Origin: Sinorhizobium fredii USDA 257
Lineage (GTDB): Bacteria; Pseudomonadota; Alphaproteobacteria; Rhizobiales; Rhizobiaceae
DNA: 64,000 nt
Assembly (NCBI RefSeq): GCF_000265205.3
Contig: NC_018000.1
Span: forward strand, 2,170,001-2,234,000
Direction of reading: 5' to 3'
Of this stretch, positions 44,265-52,884 are shown piece after piece (positions within the stretch are counted from its first letter, which is position 1; each line of letters opens with the position of its first letter). The notes below the pieces were generated by a model. It was given only the letters and a program-made list of their open reading frames with translations. It did not search any database and was not told the origin of the DNA. The position numbers were made by a program, and so were the translations under genes.

Positions 44265-45278
44265 TCAGTTTGCGGCGCGCACCCGCTCGATCGTTTCCTT
44301 GAGCGCCTTGACGAGGTCCGGATTGGCGGAAGCCGCAAATTTATCGGCAACCGGCTTGGTCTTCTCGCGGAACCGGGCGATTTCCTCCGGCGGTAGCTTG
44401 GTGACCGTCATGCCCGAAGCGGCAAGCGCGTCGACCGCCTTCTGATCGGCATCGCGGGAGAGCTGGCGCTGGAAGGCGGCCGCCTCGCTCGCGGCTGCCT
44501 GCAACAGGTCCTTTTCGTCCTGGTCGAGCTTCTCCCAGAGGGGCTTCGAGAATAGCAGCACCATCGGATTATAGGTGTGGCGGGTCAGCGTGATGTATTT
44601 CTGCACCTCGTTGAGCTTTGCCGTCAGGATGCTCGGCGCCGGGTTCTCCTGGCCGTCGACCGTGCCGGTCTCGAGCGCCGTATAGACTTCCGGGAAGGGC
44701 ATCGGCACCGCATTGGCGCCGAGCGCCTGGAACATTTCCAGATAGATCGGCGACTGCACGACGCGGATCTTCAGGCCTTCGATGTCGTCGACCTTCTCGA
44801 CGGGGCGGCGGCTGTTGGTGAGGTTGCGGAAGCCGAGTTCCCAATAGGCGAGCACAACAAGGTTCTTGCCGTCAAGTTGCTTGGCGAAGGTCTTGCCGAC
44901 CTCGCCATCCATCACCGCATCGGCTTCCTTGGTCGATTCGAACAGGAAAGGAAGGTCGAGCACGGCGAAGTCCGGCGCAAGGCTCGCCATCAGGCCGGCG
45001 TTCATGACGGACATCTGCAGAAGCCCACCCTGCAGCGCGGTCACTGACTGAAGGTCGCCGCCGAGCATGCCGGCCGGGAAGACCTTGACGTCGATCTTGC
45101 CGCCGCTCTTTTCCTTGACGATCTCGGCGAACTTGCGCTGGCCGATGACGAGCGGCGAGCCTTCGGCGCCGGCGCTAGCAAAGCGGAGCGTCTGCTCGTG
45201 GATCTCGGCGCTTGCCGAGAGCGGCGCGGCTGATGCCAGCATCAGACCGGTTATCACTGCCATCAATGTCTTACGCAT
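44265..45278 (-). CDS. TRAP transporter, solute-binding protein (DctP family)
   Basis: A 337-residue periplasmic protein from ATG 45278 with signal peptide MRKTLMAVITGLMLASAAPLSASA. DctP features: LRFASAGAEGSPLVIGQRKFAEIVKEKSGGKIDVKVFPAGMLGG, VVQSPIYLEMFQALGANAVPMPFPEVYTALETGTVDGQENP with the substrate-binding Arg in KIRVVQSP. It feeds the DctQM pair encoded upstream. Substrate probably a carboxylated sugar. Confidence 0.9.
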   Translation of the reverse strand: MRKTLMAVITGLMLASAAPLSASAEIHEQTLRFASAGAEGSPLVIGQRKFAEIVKEKSGGKIDVKVFPAGMLGGDLQSVTALQGGLLQMSVMNAGLMASLAPDFAVLDLPFLFESTKEADAVMDGEVGKTFAKQLDGKNLVVLAYWELGFRNLTNSRRPVEKVDDIEGLKIRVVQSPIYLEMFQALGANAVPMPFPEVYTALETGTVDGQENPAPSILTAKLNEVQKYITLTRHTYNPMVLLFSKPLWEKLDQDEKDLLQAAASEAAAFQRQLSRDADQKAVDALAASGMTVTKLPPEEIARFREKTKPVADKFAASANPDLVKALKETIERVRAAN

Positions 45279-45316
45279 GTCGTTTCCTCCTTGATACGAT
45301 GCGATTCTTTCGGAAA

Positions 45317-46597
45317 TCAGCGCCCCAGCCAGGCGGCGGGCCAGGTGACGAGTTCGGGGAAGGCGATCATCAGCGCCAGCACGACGAGCTGGGCGACCAT
45401 GAAGGGCGTGACGCCCCGGATTACCGTTTCCATGTTGAGCCGCGAGACGCCGGCGACGACGTTCAGCACCGTGCCGACCGGCGGCGTGATGAGGCCGATG
45501 GAATTGTTGATGATGAACAGCACGCCGAAATAGATCGGATCGATGCCGGCTGCCTGCACCACCGGCACCAGCACCGGCGCAAGGATCAGAATGGTCGGCG
45601 CCATGTCCATCGCCGTGCCGACGATGACGACGAGGATCATGATCGCCAGCATCAAGAGCTTCGGGCTGTCCATGAAGGGCGACAGGAGTTCGATCACCTG
45701 CCCCGGCAGATCGGCGATGGTGATCAGCCAGGCCGAGACGAGCGCCGCCGCGACGAGAAAGATGACGACGCTCGTCACCTTGGCGGAGGAGACGAAGACG
45801 GCGTAGAGCTGGCCGAGGCTGAGCTCGCGATAGATGCAAGTGGCGACGAAGATCGAATAGACGGCGGCCACCACGGCGGCCTCGGTCGGCGTGAACAGAC
45901 CGAATTTCAGCCCGAAGATGATGATCACCGGCAGGCCCAGCGCCCAAAGGCTTTCGCGAAGCGCCTTCAGCCGCTCGGCGCCGCTGGCGCGCGGCCGCAA
46001 TTCGATCTCCTCCTTGCGCACCATCAGCCACCAGGCGACCGCGAGACCGGCACCGATCATCAGACCCGGCGCAATGCCGGCCATGAACAGCTTCGAGATC
46101 GACAGGTTGGCGGTGACGCCGAACAGGATGAAGGCGATAGACGGCGGGATGATCGGTCCGATGACCGAGGCCGAGGCGACGAGGCCGGCGGAGCGCGCCT
46201 TGTCGTGGCCGGCCTTGACCATCATCGGCACGAGCAGCGCCCCGAGCGCTGCCGCGTCGGCGACGGCGGAACCGGAGAGTGCCGAGAGGACGCAGGCGGC
46301 GATGATCGCCACATAACCGAGCCCGCCGCGCACATGGCCGACGAGCGTCAGGGCGAGCGCCACGATCCGCTTCGAGAGCCCGCCGGCATTCATCACCTCG
46401 CCCGCCAGCATGAAGAAGGGAACGGCCAGCAGCGTGAAGCTGTCGGTTCCGCCGACGAGGTTCTGGGCCAGGATCTGCGGATCGAACATGGCAAGCTGGA
46501 CCATCAGCGCCACGCCGCAGAGGAGCAGCGCATAGGCGATGGGCATGCCGATCGCCATGGCGGCGAGGAGGGCGGTGATGAAGACCAGAATTGTCAT
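45317..46597 (-). CDS. TRAP transporter, large permease (DctM family)
   Basis: A 426-residue protein from ATG 46597 with about twelve membrane helices. Typical DctM blocks: GMPIAYALLLCGVALMV, LLAVPFFMLAGEVMNAGGLSKRIV, ALSGSAVADAAALGALLVPMM, IGPIIPPSIAFILFGV, and NNSIGLITPPVGTVLNVVAG. It catalyses Na+-driven uptake. The gap of 109 bases to dctQ contains no gene. Confidence 0.92.
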   Translation of the reverse strand: MTILVFITALLAAMAIGMPIAYALLLCGVALMVQLAMFDPQILAQNLVGGTDSFTLLAVPFFMLAGEVMNAGGLSKRIVALALTLVGHVRGGLGYVAIIAACVLSALSGSAVADAAALGALLVPMMVKAGHDKARSAGLVASASVIGPIIPPSIAFILFGVTANLSISKLFMAGIAPGLMIGAGLAVAWWLMVRKEEIELRPRASGAERLKALRESLWALGLPVIIIFGLKFGLFTPTEAAVVAAVYSIFVATCIYRELSLGQLYAVFVSSAKVTSVVIFLVAAALVSAWLITIADLPGQVIELLSPFMDSPKLLMLAIMILVVIVGTAMDMAPTILILAPVLVPVVQAAGIDPIYFGVLFIINNSIGLITPPVGTVLNVVAGVSRLNMETVIRGVTPFMVAQLVVLALMIAFPELVTWPAAWLGR

Positions 46598-46706
46598 CGC
46601 GGACCAACCTTTGCCGCTGGTGCTGAAGGGGATCACGCCCCTCTGATCGCGGCTGCAACTTTCGGAAAGCGCCGGCGCGGCGCATCGAGACGGCTCGGCA
46701 ACACCC

Positions 46707-47258
46707 TCAGCGCGGCGGCCCGCTACCAGGCGGCAATTGCGCGATACCGAAATCCTCTTCCGATTCCTTGACGCCGATCAGCTCCTCGTCGCTGATCCGG
46801 CCGCTCAGCGAACGCAGGAGCGACAGGCAGAACCAGGCGGCCGCGAAGGCCGTGAAGATCAGCACCGGCACGAAGAACCAGACCTGGGAAATGCCCATGA
46901 CCGGCGTCGTCATGCCGAGATTGATGCCGGCCTGCTGCCAGGTGCCGGAAAAGATCAGCCAGGTCGTATAGAGCATCAGCAGGTTGGAGAGCACAAAGCA
47001 GACGAGGCGGCCCTTGCGGGAAAGGCGCCTGATCAGCGTGTCGACGCCGAGATGCGCCTGCTCGAACAGCGTCACCGCGGCGCCGAGAAAGACCAGCCAG
47101 ACGAAGAGCAGGCGCGACAGCTCCTCCGACACGGAAATGCCCGTGTTGAAGGCATAGCGCAGCACGACATTGCCGAAGACCAGAACCAGCATAGCCGCGA
47201 GACAGGCGGCGAGCAGGAACTGCACGGGGCTTAGCAGGAATTTCCGAATCGCGTGCAT
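46707..47258 (-). CDS. TRAP transporter, small permease (DctQ family)
   Basis: A 183-residue protein from ATG 47258 with four membrane helices, including FGNVVLRYAFNTGISVSEELSRLLFVWLVFLGAAVTLFEQAHLGVD, the DctQ signature. The cytoplasmic C-terminal tail is acidic then Pro/Gly-rich. First gene of the operon DctQ-DctM-DctP-aldolase, preceded by the LacI operator at 47333. Confidence 0.88.
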   Translation of the reverse strand: MHAIRKFLLSPVQFLLAACLAAMLVLVFGNVVLRYAFNTGISVSEELSRLLFVWLVFLGAAVTLFEQAHLGVDTLIRRLSRKGRLVCFVLSNLLMLYTTWLIFSGTWQQAGINLGMTTPVMGISQVWFFVPVLIFTAFAAAWFCLSLLRSLSGRISDEELIGVKESEEDFGIAQLPPGSGPPR

Positions 47259-47332
47259 GGCGGTTCCTCCTCCGATGACGGCTTTCCCGATCATGCGCCT
47301 CGGCACATGATCGCCTCCGGAAGCCGGTCAAG

Positions 47333-47415
47333 ATGTAAGCGCTTACATAGCACTTTCATGCGATGTGTCAAACAGAAAGTAAAGCTATTGGAAAATGCGA
47401 TGTAACCGTATACAT
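47333..47415. promoter_or_regulatory. LacI-type operators of the TRAP operon/regulator pair
   Basis: A perfect 16-base palindrome ATGTAAGCGCTTACAT at 47333-47348 and a degenerate copy ATGTAACCGTATACAT at 47400-47415 lie between dctQ (minus) and the LacI-family gene (plus). The CG centre is the LacI-family hallmark; two sites 67 bases apart would allow repression of both promoters. Confidence 0.75.
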
Positions 47416-47443
47416 ACCTGATCGATAGAGGAGAATTGGCCCC

Positions 47444-48493
47444 ATGGGACGTGGAGGAAGAGAGCGGAACTCACAGGCGGGGGCACGCGCCCTCGACGTG
47501 GCGGCGCTGGCCGGCGTTTCGACCGCCACGGTGTCGCGGGCCTTCAATGCGCCGGAGAAGGTCGCGCCGGAAATTCGCGAAAAAGTGCTGAAGGCGGCGG
47601 CCGAGCTTGGCTGGATGCCGCATCCGGCCGGCGCGGCGCTCGCGAGCCGCCGCACCTGGCTTGCCGGCGTCCTCATTCCGACGCTCGACAACGACGTCTT
47701 TGCTTCGCAGGTCGGCGCCTTACAGACCCGCTTGTCCGGAGACGGCGTCACGGTGCTGATCGGCTGTTCGAACTACGACGCCGACCAGGCCGCAAACCAG
47801 GTCCGGACGATGCTGGCGCGCGGCGTTGAGGCGCTGGCGATCGTCGGGGAATCGCATCGCCCCGGCCTGTTCGAGACGATCGCGGCGCGCGGCGTCCCCT
47901 ACGTCCTCACCTATTCGCACCGGCCCGGCTCCCCTCACCCGAGCATCGGTTTCGACAATGCCGCCGCCTTCCGGCGGATCGCCCGCCATCTGCTCGATCT
48001 CGGCCATCGCGATTTCGGATTTATCCATCAGCCGTCGATCGACAACGACCGTGTAGTGGCCCGAATTGAAGGCCTGTGCGCAGCACTTGCCGAAGAAGGC
48101 GTGGCGCTGCGGCCCCAGCACGTACGCGAGGGGCCGGCGAGCATTGCCTTCGGCCGCCAGAGCCTGCGCTCGATCATCGAAGCCCCCGGGCCCCGCCCGA
48201 CGGCAGTCGTCTGCGGCAACGACGCGCTGGCGATCGGCGCGCTCATCGAGGCGCGGGGGCTCGGCATCGACGTGCCGGGAGAGCTCTCCATCACCGGTTT
48301 CGACGACGTGGCGATGGCGGAACAGACCGACCCGCCGCTCACCACCATGCGCGTCGACAATTCCGAGATCGGACGGCGGGCGGCGGATTATCTGCTAGCT
48401 TGCCTTGCGGGTGAGCAACCGCCGCCGCCGCCGCCGCTCGAAAGCCGCCTGATCCTCAGAGGGTCGACGGGTGTCGCCCATTCCGCTGCCTGA
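47444..48493 (+). CDS. LacI-family transcriptional regulator of the TRAP/aldolase operon
   Basis: A 349-residue regulator. HTH: ALDVAALAGVSTATVSRAFNAPEKVAPEIREKVLKAAAELGWMPHPAGAALASRRT, then an effector domain (AGVLIPTLDNDVFASQVGALQ, ARGVEALAIVGESH, ISITGFDDVAMAEQTDPPLTTM-like end). A run of six prolines sits near the C-terminus. It is divergent from the TRAP operon with two palindromic sites in between and probably represses it and the hydratase-like gene downstream until a substrate-derived ligand binds. Confidence 0.88.
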   Translation: MGRGGRERNSQAGARALDVAALAGVSTATVSRAFNAPEKVAPEIREKVLKAAAELGWMPHPAGAALASRRTWLAGVLIPTLDNDVFASQVGALQTRLSGDGVTVLIGCSNYDADQAANQVRTMLARGVEALAIVGESHRPGLFETIAARGVPYVLTYSHRPGSPHPSIGFDNAAAFRRIARHLLDLGHRDFGFIHQPSIDNDRVVARIEGLCAALAEEGVALRPQHVREGPASIAFGRQSLRSIIEAPGPRPTAVVCGNDALAIGALIEARGLGIDVPGELSITGFDDVAMAEQTDPPLTTMRVDNSEIGRRAADYLLACLAGEQPPPPPPLESRLILRGSTGVAHSAA

Positions 48494-48522
48494 CCCTCTC
48501 CCTCTCATTCCGGATGATTACC

Positions 48523-49284
48523 ATGATAGACGCTGCAAGCACCTTCGATCCCGCTGAACTCGCCCAGCGCTTCGCGACCGCAAAGGATCGCATCGCCGCC
48601 GCGCAACTGCCGGGACCCGAGACCATTGCCGAGGCGATCGCCGTGCAGGCTTTGCTCGTCACGCCCGAGGAAGCGCCTGCCAGCGGATACAAGGTGGCCC
48701 GCTCGCCCGAAGGCGTCGGCGTCGCCGGCCGCCTCTCGCCGGTCGCGATCGCCGGGCCGGATGGGCAACCCGTGACCTTCCGCTGGCGGAAAGGCCTGCG
48801 CGTCGAGGCGGAGATCGGCTTCCGTCTCGCCTCGGACCTGCCGCCGCGACAGACCGGCTACAGCCGGGGCGAGGTGATCGCCGCGATCGGCGCGGTCCAT
48901 CTCGGCGTCGAGGTGCTCGACAGCCGCATCGAGGAAGGCGGCAAGGCGCCGTACCTTCTCTTCCTCGCCGATCGTCTCGGCAATGCCGGCTATGCGCTCG
49001 GGCCCGAACTGCCGCGCAATCTTCTCGATGGCGCGGAGGCGCGGAGCCTCGAAGTGAGCCTCGACGGAGCGCCGCTCTTCGCCGGCGAGGCCCACCACCC
49101 GGCTGGCGACGTGCTCGCCTGGCTCGTCGGCTGGGCCAATGAAACGCAAAGGGCGGAAGACACACTCGCTACCGGAGAGATCGTCACCACCGGCAGCCTG
49201 TGCGGCGCCCTCGATGTCGCTGCACCCGGCCGCCTCGAAGTAAGGCTCGATGGCAGCTGGACCCTGCCGGTTCGGTTTGAATAG
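48523..49284 (+). CDS. 2-keto-4-pentenoate hydratase/FAH-superfamily protein
   Basis: A 253-residue protein of the MhpD/hydratase branch of the fumarylacetoacetase superfamily. Visible: YKVARSPEGVGVAGRLSPV, LRVEAEIGFRLASDLPPR (metal Glu), VHLGVEVLDSRI (second metal site) and the C-terminal GEIVTTGSLCGALDVAAPGR. It lies 30 bases after the LacI gene in the same direction and so may belong to the same catabolic regulon as the TRAP transporter and HpaI-type aldolase, handling an unsaturated or 2-keto-deoxy acid. ATG 48514 is an alternative start, three residues longer. Confidence 0.8.
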   Translation: MIDAASTFDPAELAQRFATAKDRIAAAQLPGPETIAEAIAVQALLVTPEEAPASGYKVARSPEGVGVAGRLSPVAIAGPDGQPVTFRWRKGLRVEAEIGFRLASDLPPRQTGYSRGEVIAAIGAVHLGVEVLDSRIEEGGKAPYLLFLADRLGNAGYALGPELPRNLLDGAEARSLEVSLDGAPLFAGEAHHPAGDVLAWLVGWANETQRAEDTLATGEIVTTGSLCGALDVAAPGRLEVRLDGSWTLPVRFE

Positions 49285-49338
49285 CTAGAACCGCATCCGA
49301 TCGAATTGCAGCGGCGGATCGGGAGTGCGGATGTCGAC

Positions 49339-49378
49339 ACCCCCTCTGCCCTGCCGGGCGTCTCCCCCACAAGGGGGA
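49339..49378 (+). repeat. Rhizobial palindromic intergenic repeat, copy 1
   Basis: Contains CCCTCTGCCCTGCCGGGC followed by GTCTCCCCCACAAGGGGGA. It is the reverse complement of 49470-49510 with few changes, so transcripts could fold into a long hairpin. Confidence 0.75.
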
Positions 49379-49469
49379 AATTGGCTAGAGGCACCGATCT
49401 GCCTTAAGATCGATGTCACGAGCTCACACCGCATCCATGATCACGGCAAGTGTAGAGCGAGCAGCCGAT

Positions 49470-49510
49470 CCCCCCTTGTGGGGGAGATGCCCGGCAGGGC
49501 AGAGGGGGGT
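49470..49510 (-). repeat. Rhizobial palindromic intergenic repeat, copy 2 (inverted)
   Basis: CCCCCTTGTGGGGGAGATGC followed by CCGGCAGGGCAGAGGGGG, the inverse of copy 1. Such REP/RIME-like units are frequent between rhizobial genes. Confidence 0.75.
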
Positions 49511-49626
49511 CCCACTTAGGGCAGGACGACAAAGCCGCCGGCGACATCAAAGCGCCTGCCATTCCTCCGCCACAGTGCATTCCCCCGGAAGGATTGGACG
49601 ATCTTGGCGACCAGCTGGCAAGCCGG

Positions 49627-51489
49627 TCAAGCAGCCGAGCGCCGGCTGGGAGCCGACGACGTGTGCATCGATGCCGCGCCTGCGCCGATATCGAACTGGC
49701 GCAACAATTGGAACAGTGCGTCCGCCTCCCTGGCAAGACCGTGGGCGGCGGCCGTCGCTTCCTCGACCATGGCCGCGTTCTTCTGCGTCCCCTGGTCCAT
49801 CGTGTTAACGGCCGTGTTGATCTCCTTCAAGCCCGTCGCCTGCTCCTTCGAAGCTTCGACGATCGCGCCGACATTGCCGTCGACCTGTTGGACCTGCTCG
49901 ACGATTTCCCGCAGCGCCTTGCCGGTTTCCCCGACGAGGGCCACGCCATTCTTGACGTGGTCGTTCGAGGTGTTAATCAACTCCTTGATCTCCTTGGCGG
50001 CCTTGGCGGAACGCTGTGCCAGCTCGCGTACCTCCTGGGCAACGACGGCGAAGCCCTTGCCGGCCTCGCCGGCACGAGCCGCCTCGACGCCGGCATTCAG
50101 TGCCAAGAGGTTGGTCTGGAAGGCGATCTCGTCGATCACGCCGATGATATTGCCGATCTCGACCGCCGAGGCTTCGATCTTGCCCATGGCGTCGACCGCG
50201 TCTCGGACGACGCGTCCGGAACGCTCCGCACTATCCTTCGTCTTGCGAACGAGTTGCCCCGCCTCCTGAGCGCGGTTGCTGGAGTCGGCGACCGTGGTGG
50301 TGATCTCTTCGAGTGCGGCGGCCGTCTCCTCGACGGAAGCCGCCTGCTGTTCCGTCCGTTTGGAAAGATCGTCGGATGCAGATCGGATCTCCTGCGCGCC
50401 TCCTGCGATGGCGCTTGCATTCTCGGCAACCGCCTGCATCGCCTCGCGCAGCTTTTCGACCGCGGCGTTGAAATCGAGCCTCAACTTGTCGAGCGACGGA
50501 ATGAACGGCGTATCGATCCTCTGGGTCAGGTCGCCGTCGGCCAGATTTTGCAGCGCGGCGGCAAGCTGATGGACGGCCTCACCCGTCTGTTCTGCCAGGG
50601 CATCGCGCTGCTTCGCATCCTCTTCGAGCCGCTGGCGCGCCGTTATCGCCCGTGTCGCCTCTGCATCCGCCTCGCGCTCAGCCTTTGCGGAGATCGCATC
50701 CCGCAGCGCGGCGACCGCACGGGCCAACGTCCCGATCTCGTCGCGGCGCGCCTCAAGGCGGCGGTCGCCGCTCAAGTCGCCCTCGGCCATCGCCTTCAGT
50801 GACAGTTGAAGCTTGGAAAGCGGGCCAATAATCGAGCGCGCCGTCAGCGCGGCGGCGACGATCGAAAGAAGCGCCGCGACACCGAGCGCCGTGAATGCCA
50901 CGGATTCGAAACCGCTCACGGTGTCGCGCACGTCGCTGCCGATAGATTTGTTCAAGGCTTCCTGGTAGTCGATGAATTTGTTGATAGCGCCGAGCCAGGC
51001 CTCGAAAAGCGAGCTGGCCTGTTCCAGCAGGATGCGGCGCGCCGCCTCTCGGTCCCCCTTCTTCTGCAGCGCGATGATTTCTGCGACGAGCGGATTGGTC
51101 TTGGCCTGGATCGCGGCGATTTCGGCGAGGATGGTTCGCTCCTGTTCGGTCGCGCCGGCCGGAGAGGCGATCATTTCGGCCATCCGCTTTTCGTTTTCGG
51201 CGTAGGTGGCGGCGAGTTTCGCGATCGTGGCGACCGCCGTATTGTGGTCCTCATTGGAGGTCACCAGCGTGACGTCGCGGATAGCGATGGCCCGGTCATG
51301 GACGCTGCCGCGATAATTGATCGCAAAGCGTTGCTTCGCACTGTTCACGTCATTGATGGTGGCGAGATTGCCGTTGATCTCTTCGACCTCAACGGCGCAA
51401 TAGATGGTCAAGCCGACCATCATGAGAAGCAGGAAGCCGAAGCCGGTGGCGAGGCGTGCGGCGATCCCGAAGCTTTTGAAATGGCTCAT
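49627..51489 (-). CDS. Methyl-accepting chemotaxis protein (with helical sensor)
   Basis: A 620-residue receptor from ATG 51489 (MSHFKSFGIAARLATGFGFLL), preceded by AAGGAAAC. Membrane helix near residue 12-32, a periplasmic four-helix-bundle-type sensor (TINDVNSAKQRFAINYRGSVHDRAIAIRDV), second helix near 185-205, HAMP region, and the signalling hairpin [48 protein letters not shown]. No CheR-tethering pentapeptide at the C-terminus. Sensor type resembles 4HB_MCP. Ligand unknown. Confidence 0.9.
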   Translation of the reverse strand: MSHFKSFGIAARLATGFGFLLLMMVGLTIYCAVEVEEINGNLATINDVNSAKQRFAINYRGSVHDRAIAIRDVTLVTSNEDHNTAVATIAKLAATYAENEKRMAEMIASPAGATEQERTILAEIAAIQAKTNPLVAEIIALQKKGDREAARRILLEQASSLFEAWLGAINKFIDYQEALNKSIGSDVRDTVSGFESVAFTALGVAALLSIVAAALTARSIIGPLSKLQLSLKAMAEGDLSGDRRLEARRDEIGTLARAVAALRDAISAKAEREADAEATRAITARQRLEEDAKQRDALAEQTGEAVHQLAAALQNLADGDLTQRIDTPFIPSLDKLRLDFNAAVEKLREAMQAVAENASAIAGGAQEIRSASDDLSKRTEQQAASVEETAAALEEITTTVADSSNRAQEAGQLVRKTKDSAERSGRVVRDAVDAMGKIEASAVEIGNIIGVIDEIAFQTNLLALNAGVEAARAGEAGKGFAVVAQEVRELAQRSAKAAKEIKELINTSNDHVKNGVALVGETGKALREIVEQVQQVDGNVGAIVEASKEQATGLKEINTAVNTMDQGTQKNAAMVEEATAAAHGLAREADALFQLLRQFDIGAGAASMHTSSAPSRRSAA

Positions 51490-51827
51490 CGATGTTTCCT
51501 TGTCCCTGACGCTTCGCGATTGCGCACAGCCGGATCGCGCCGCTCGCCTGCCCTCAATATCCAATGAGATGAATACGTGCGATCTGCATGGCATGCAGGT
51601 GCTTCACCACATCTCGCCATGCCGACGCTGCCGCCGTCATCCGTCCGATGCAGTGAAAACCCAGTTCATGCGGGCGAGTTGCTCGCTGTTGGTCACCGCC
51701 TTCATGGCGGCTGAGACGCGCGTTGCGTCGCTCCGTTCAGCCTTAAGAAATGGCACTTCTTGGTTTCGAATTGGTGAAGAATTCGCGCCTGCTACAGAAG
51801 ATAACACTAATATTCAGCGCGCAGCGA
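51490..51827. other. Gap between chemoreceptor and crcB
   Basis: About 340 bases, holding the chemoreceptor promoter on the minus strand. No gene supported. Confidence 0.4.
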
Positions 51828-52217
51828 TCACACCGCCTGTCCGGCTGTGACGAAGCGGACGAGCATCAGGCCGGCCACCAGCCCGAGAAGCGAAAAGGCC
51901 AGGGAGGCAGCGGCGTAGGCCGCAGCGCCTATCCACTCGCCGCGCTCCCAGAGACTGATCGTGTCGAGCGAGAAGGCGGAGAAGGTCGTGAACCCGCCGA
52001 GCACGCCCGTCGCCAGGAACAGCCGCACATCCTGAGGCAGATGGCCGCGCAAGGCGAAATATTCGGCAAGGAGGCCCATCGCGAAGGAACCAGTGACGTT
52101 GACCGCCAGCGTGCCATAGGGGAAAGCGACACCCAGGACCTGGGTGGCCAACTGGTTAACGCCATGGCGCATCGCCCCGCCCAGTCCGGCACCGAGGAAT
52201 ACCAGCAAATAGGCCAT
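51828..52217 (-). CDS. crcB: Fluoride channel CrcB/Fluc
   Basis: A 129-residue membrane protein with four helices. Family motifs: GAGLGGAMRHGVNQL, FPYGTLAVNVTGSFAMGLL (the conserved Asn), and GVLGGFTTFSAFSLDT (the Phe-box and Na+ site TTFS). It exports fluoride as a dual-topology dimer. ATG 52217 is preferred over the GTG directly before it. No crcB-type fluoride riboswitch is visible upstream. Confidence 0.92.
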   Translation of the reverse strand: MAYLLVFLGAGLGGAMRHGVNQLATQVLGVAFPYGTLAVNVTGSFAMGLLAEYFALRGHLPQDVRLFLATGVLGGFTTFSAFSLDTISLWERGEWIGAAAYAAASLAFSLLGLVAGLMLVRFVTAGQAV

Positions 52218-52884
52218 CACTATGCGTTTTTCCTTCTACAGCGCCGCTCGTCTTATCAGACGCGCAAAGGTCGCTAGCACTTTGAATTGCTGCCTGTCTC
52301 CTTAGATCGAGGTCGATTTAAGGAGAACATGCAGAGTTCGGGACAATAGGCGGACAGTGCGCCGCCGGCAATCGCCCGAAGCGGCGACGTCCGCCGCGGC
52401 ATTGCCAGCCGTTTGCACGGGGTGGGGCCGATGCGGTTTCGGAACGAAACACTGGTCCTATCCACTTTCTGCACGGACGTGTCCACTTTCCGCCGCGAAC
52501 TGTTCGACATGCGTTGTATTTAAGCGTTTGTTTACTCAACACCGCTTGGGTGGTGATTGCGACGGCGATCGCCAATGCAACCGGGGGACGGTATCCGATT
52601 CCTCGGAGTCTCGATCTCCAGAAGGCTCCGGCCTTTCCTCCGTTCGCTCCTGCGGGATGAGCCCGCCGGATTTTCAAGACCGCATGATTTCGAGGATCGG
52701 CTGGCCGCGCTCGGCAAGGGGCGCGAGAGGACGGCTGCGTGCTCGGGCTCTGAAGCTGTCCCCGCTGCCTTCGAAGGACAATCCTCCCGTTGTCCTGGCT
52801 TCGAAGCGACCGGGCAAGCTATCGCGGCAAAATTCTCGACCACGCGGAGATTCGTCTCCCGAATACAGCTCAGAGGTAGTCATA
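52218..52884. other. Gap between crcB and second chemoreceptor
   Basis: About 670 bases without a supported gene. The open frame that extends upstream of the chemoreceptor here lacks any family similarity and changes composition at 52885. A repeated GTCCACTTTC pattern (near 52456 and 52480) is the only structure noticed. Confidence 0.4.

Larger units (their letters stand above)
49285..49626. other. Gap with inverted palindromic repeats
   Basis: No gene. Holds two copies of a rhizobial intergenic repeat in opposite orientation (listed separately), about 90 bases apart, between the hydratase-like gene and the end of a minus-strand chemoreceptor gene. Confidence 0.6.

Noticed and set aside
45212..46771. 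519-codon plus-strand frame opposite dctM
   Set aside because: Composition dominated by Asp, Arg and His as expected for an antisense shadow; dctM is certain.
52218..52320. Possible fluoride riboswitch before crcB
   Set aside because: The leader shows none of the conserved crcB-motif blocks.
52357..52884. 176-codon upstream extension of the second chemoreceptor
   Set aside because: No similarity to chemoreceptors; the membrane helix and family start at GTG 52885.
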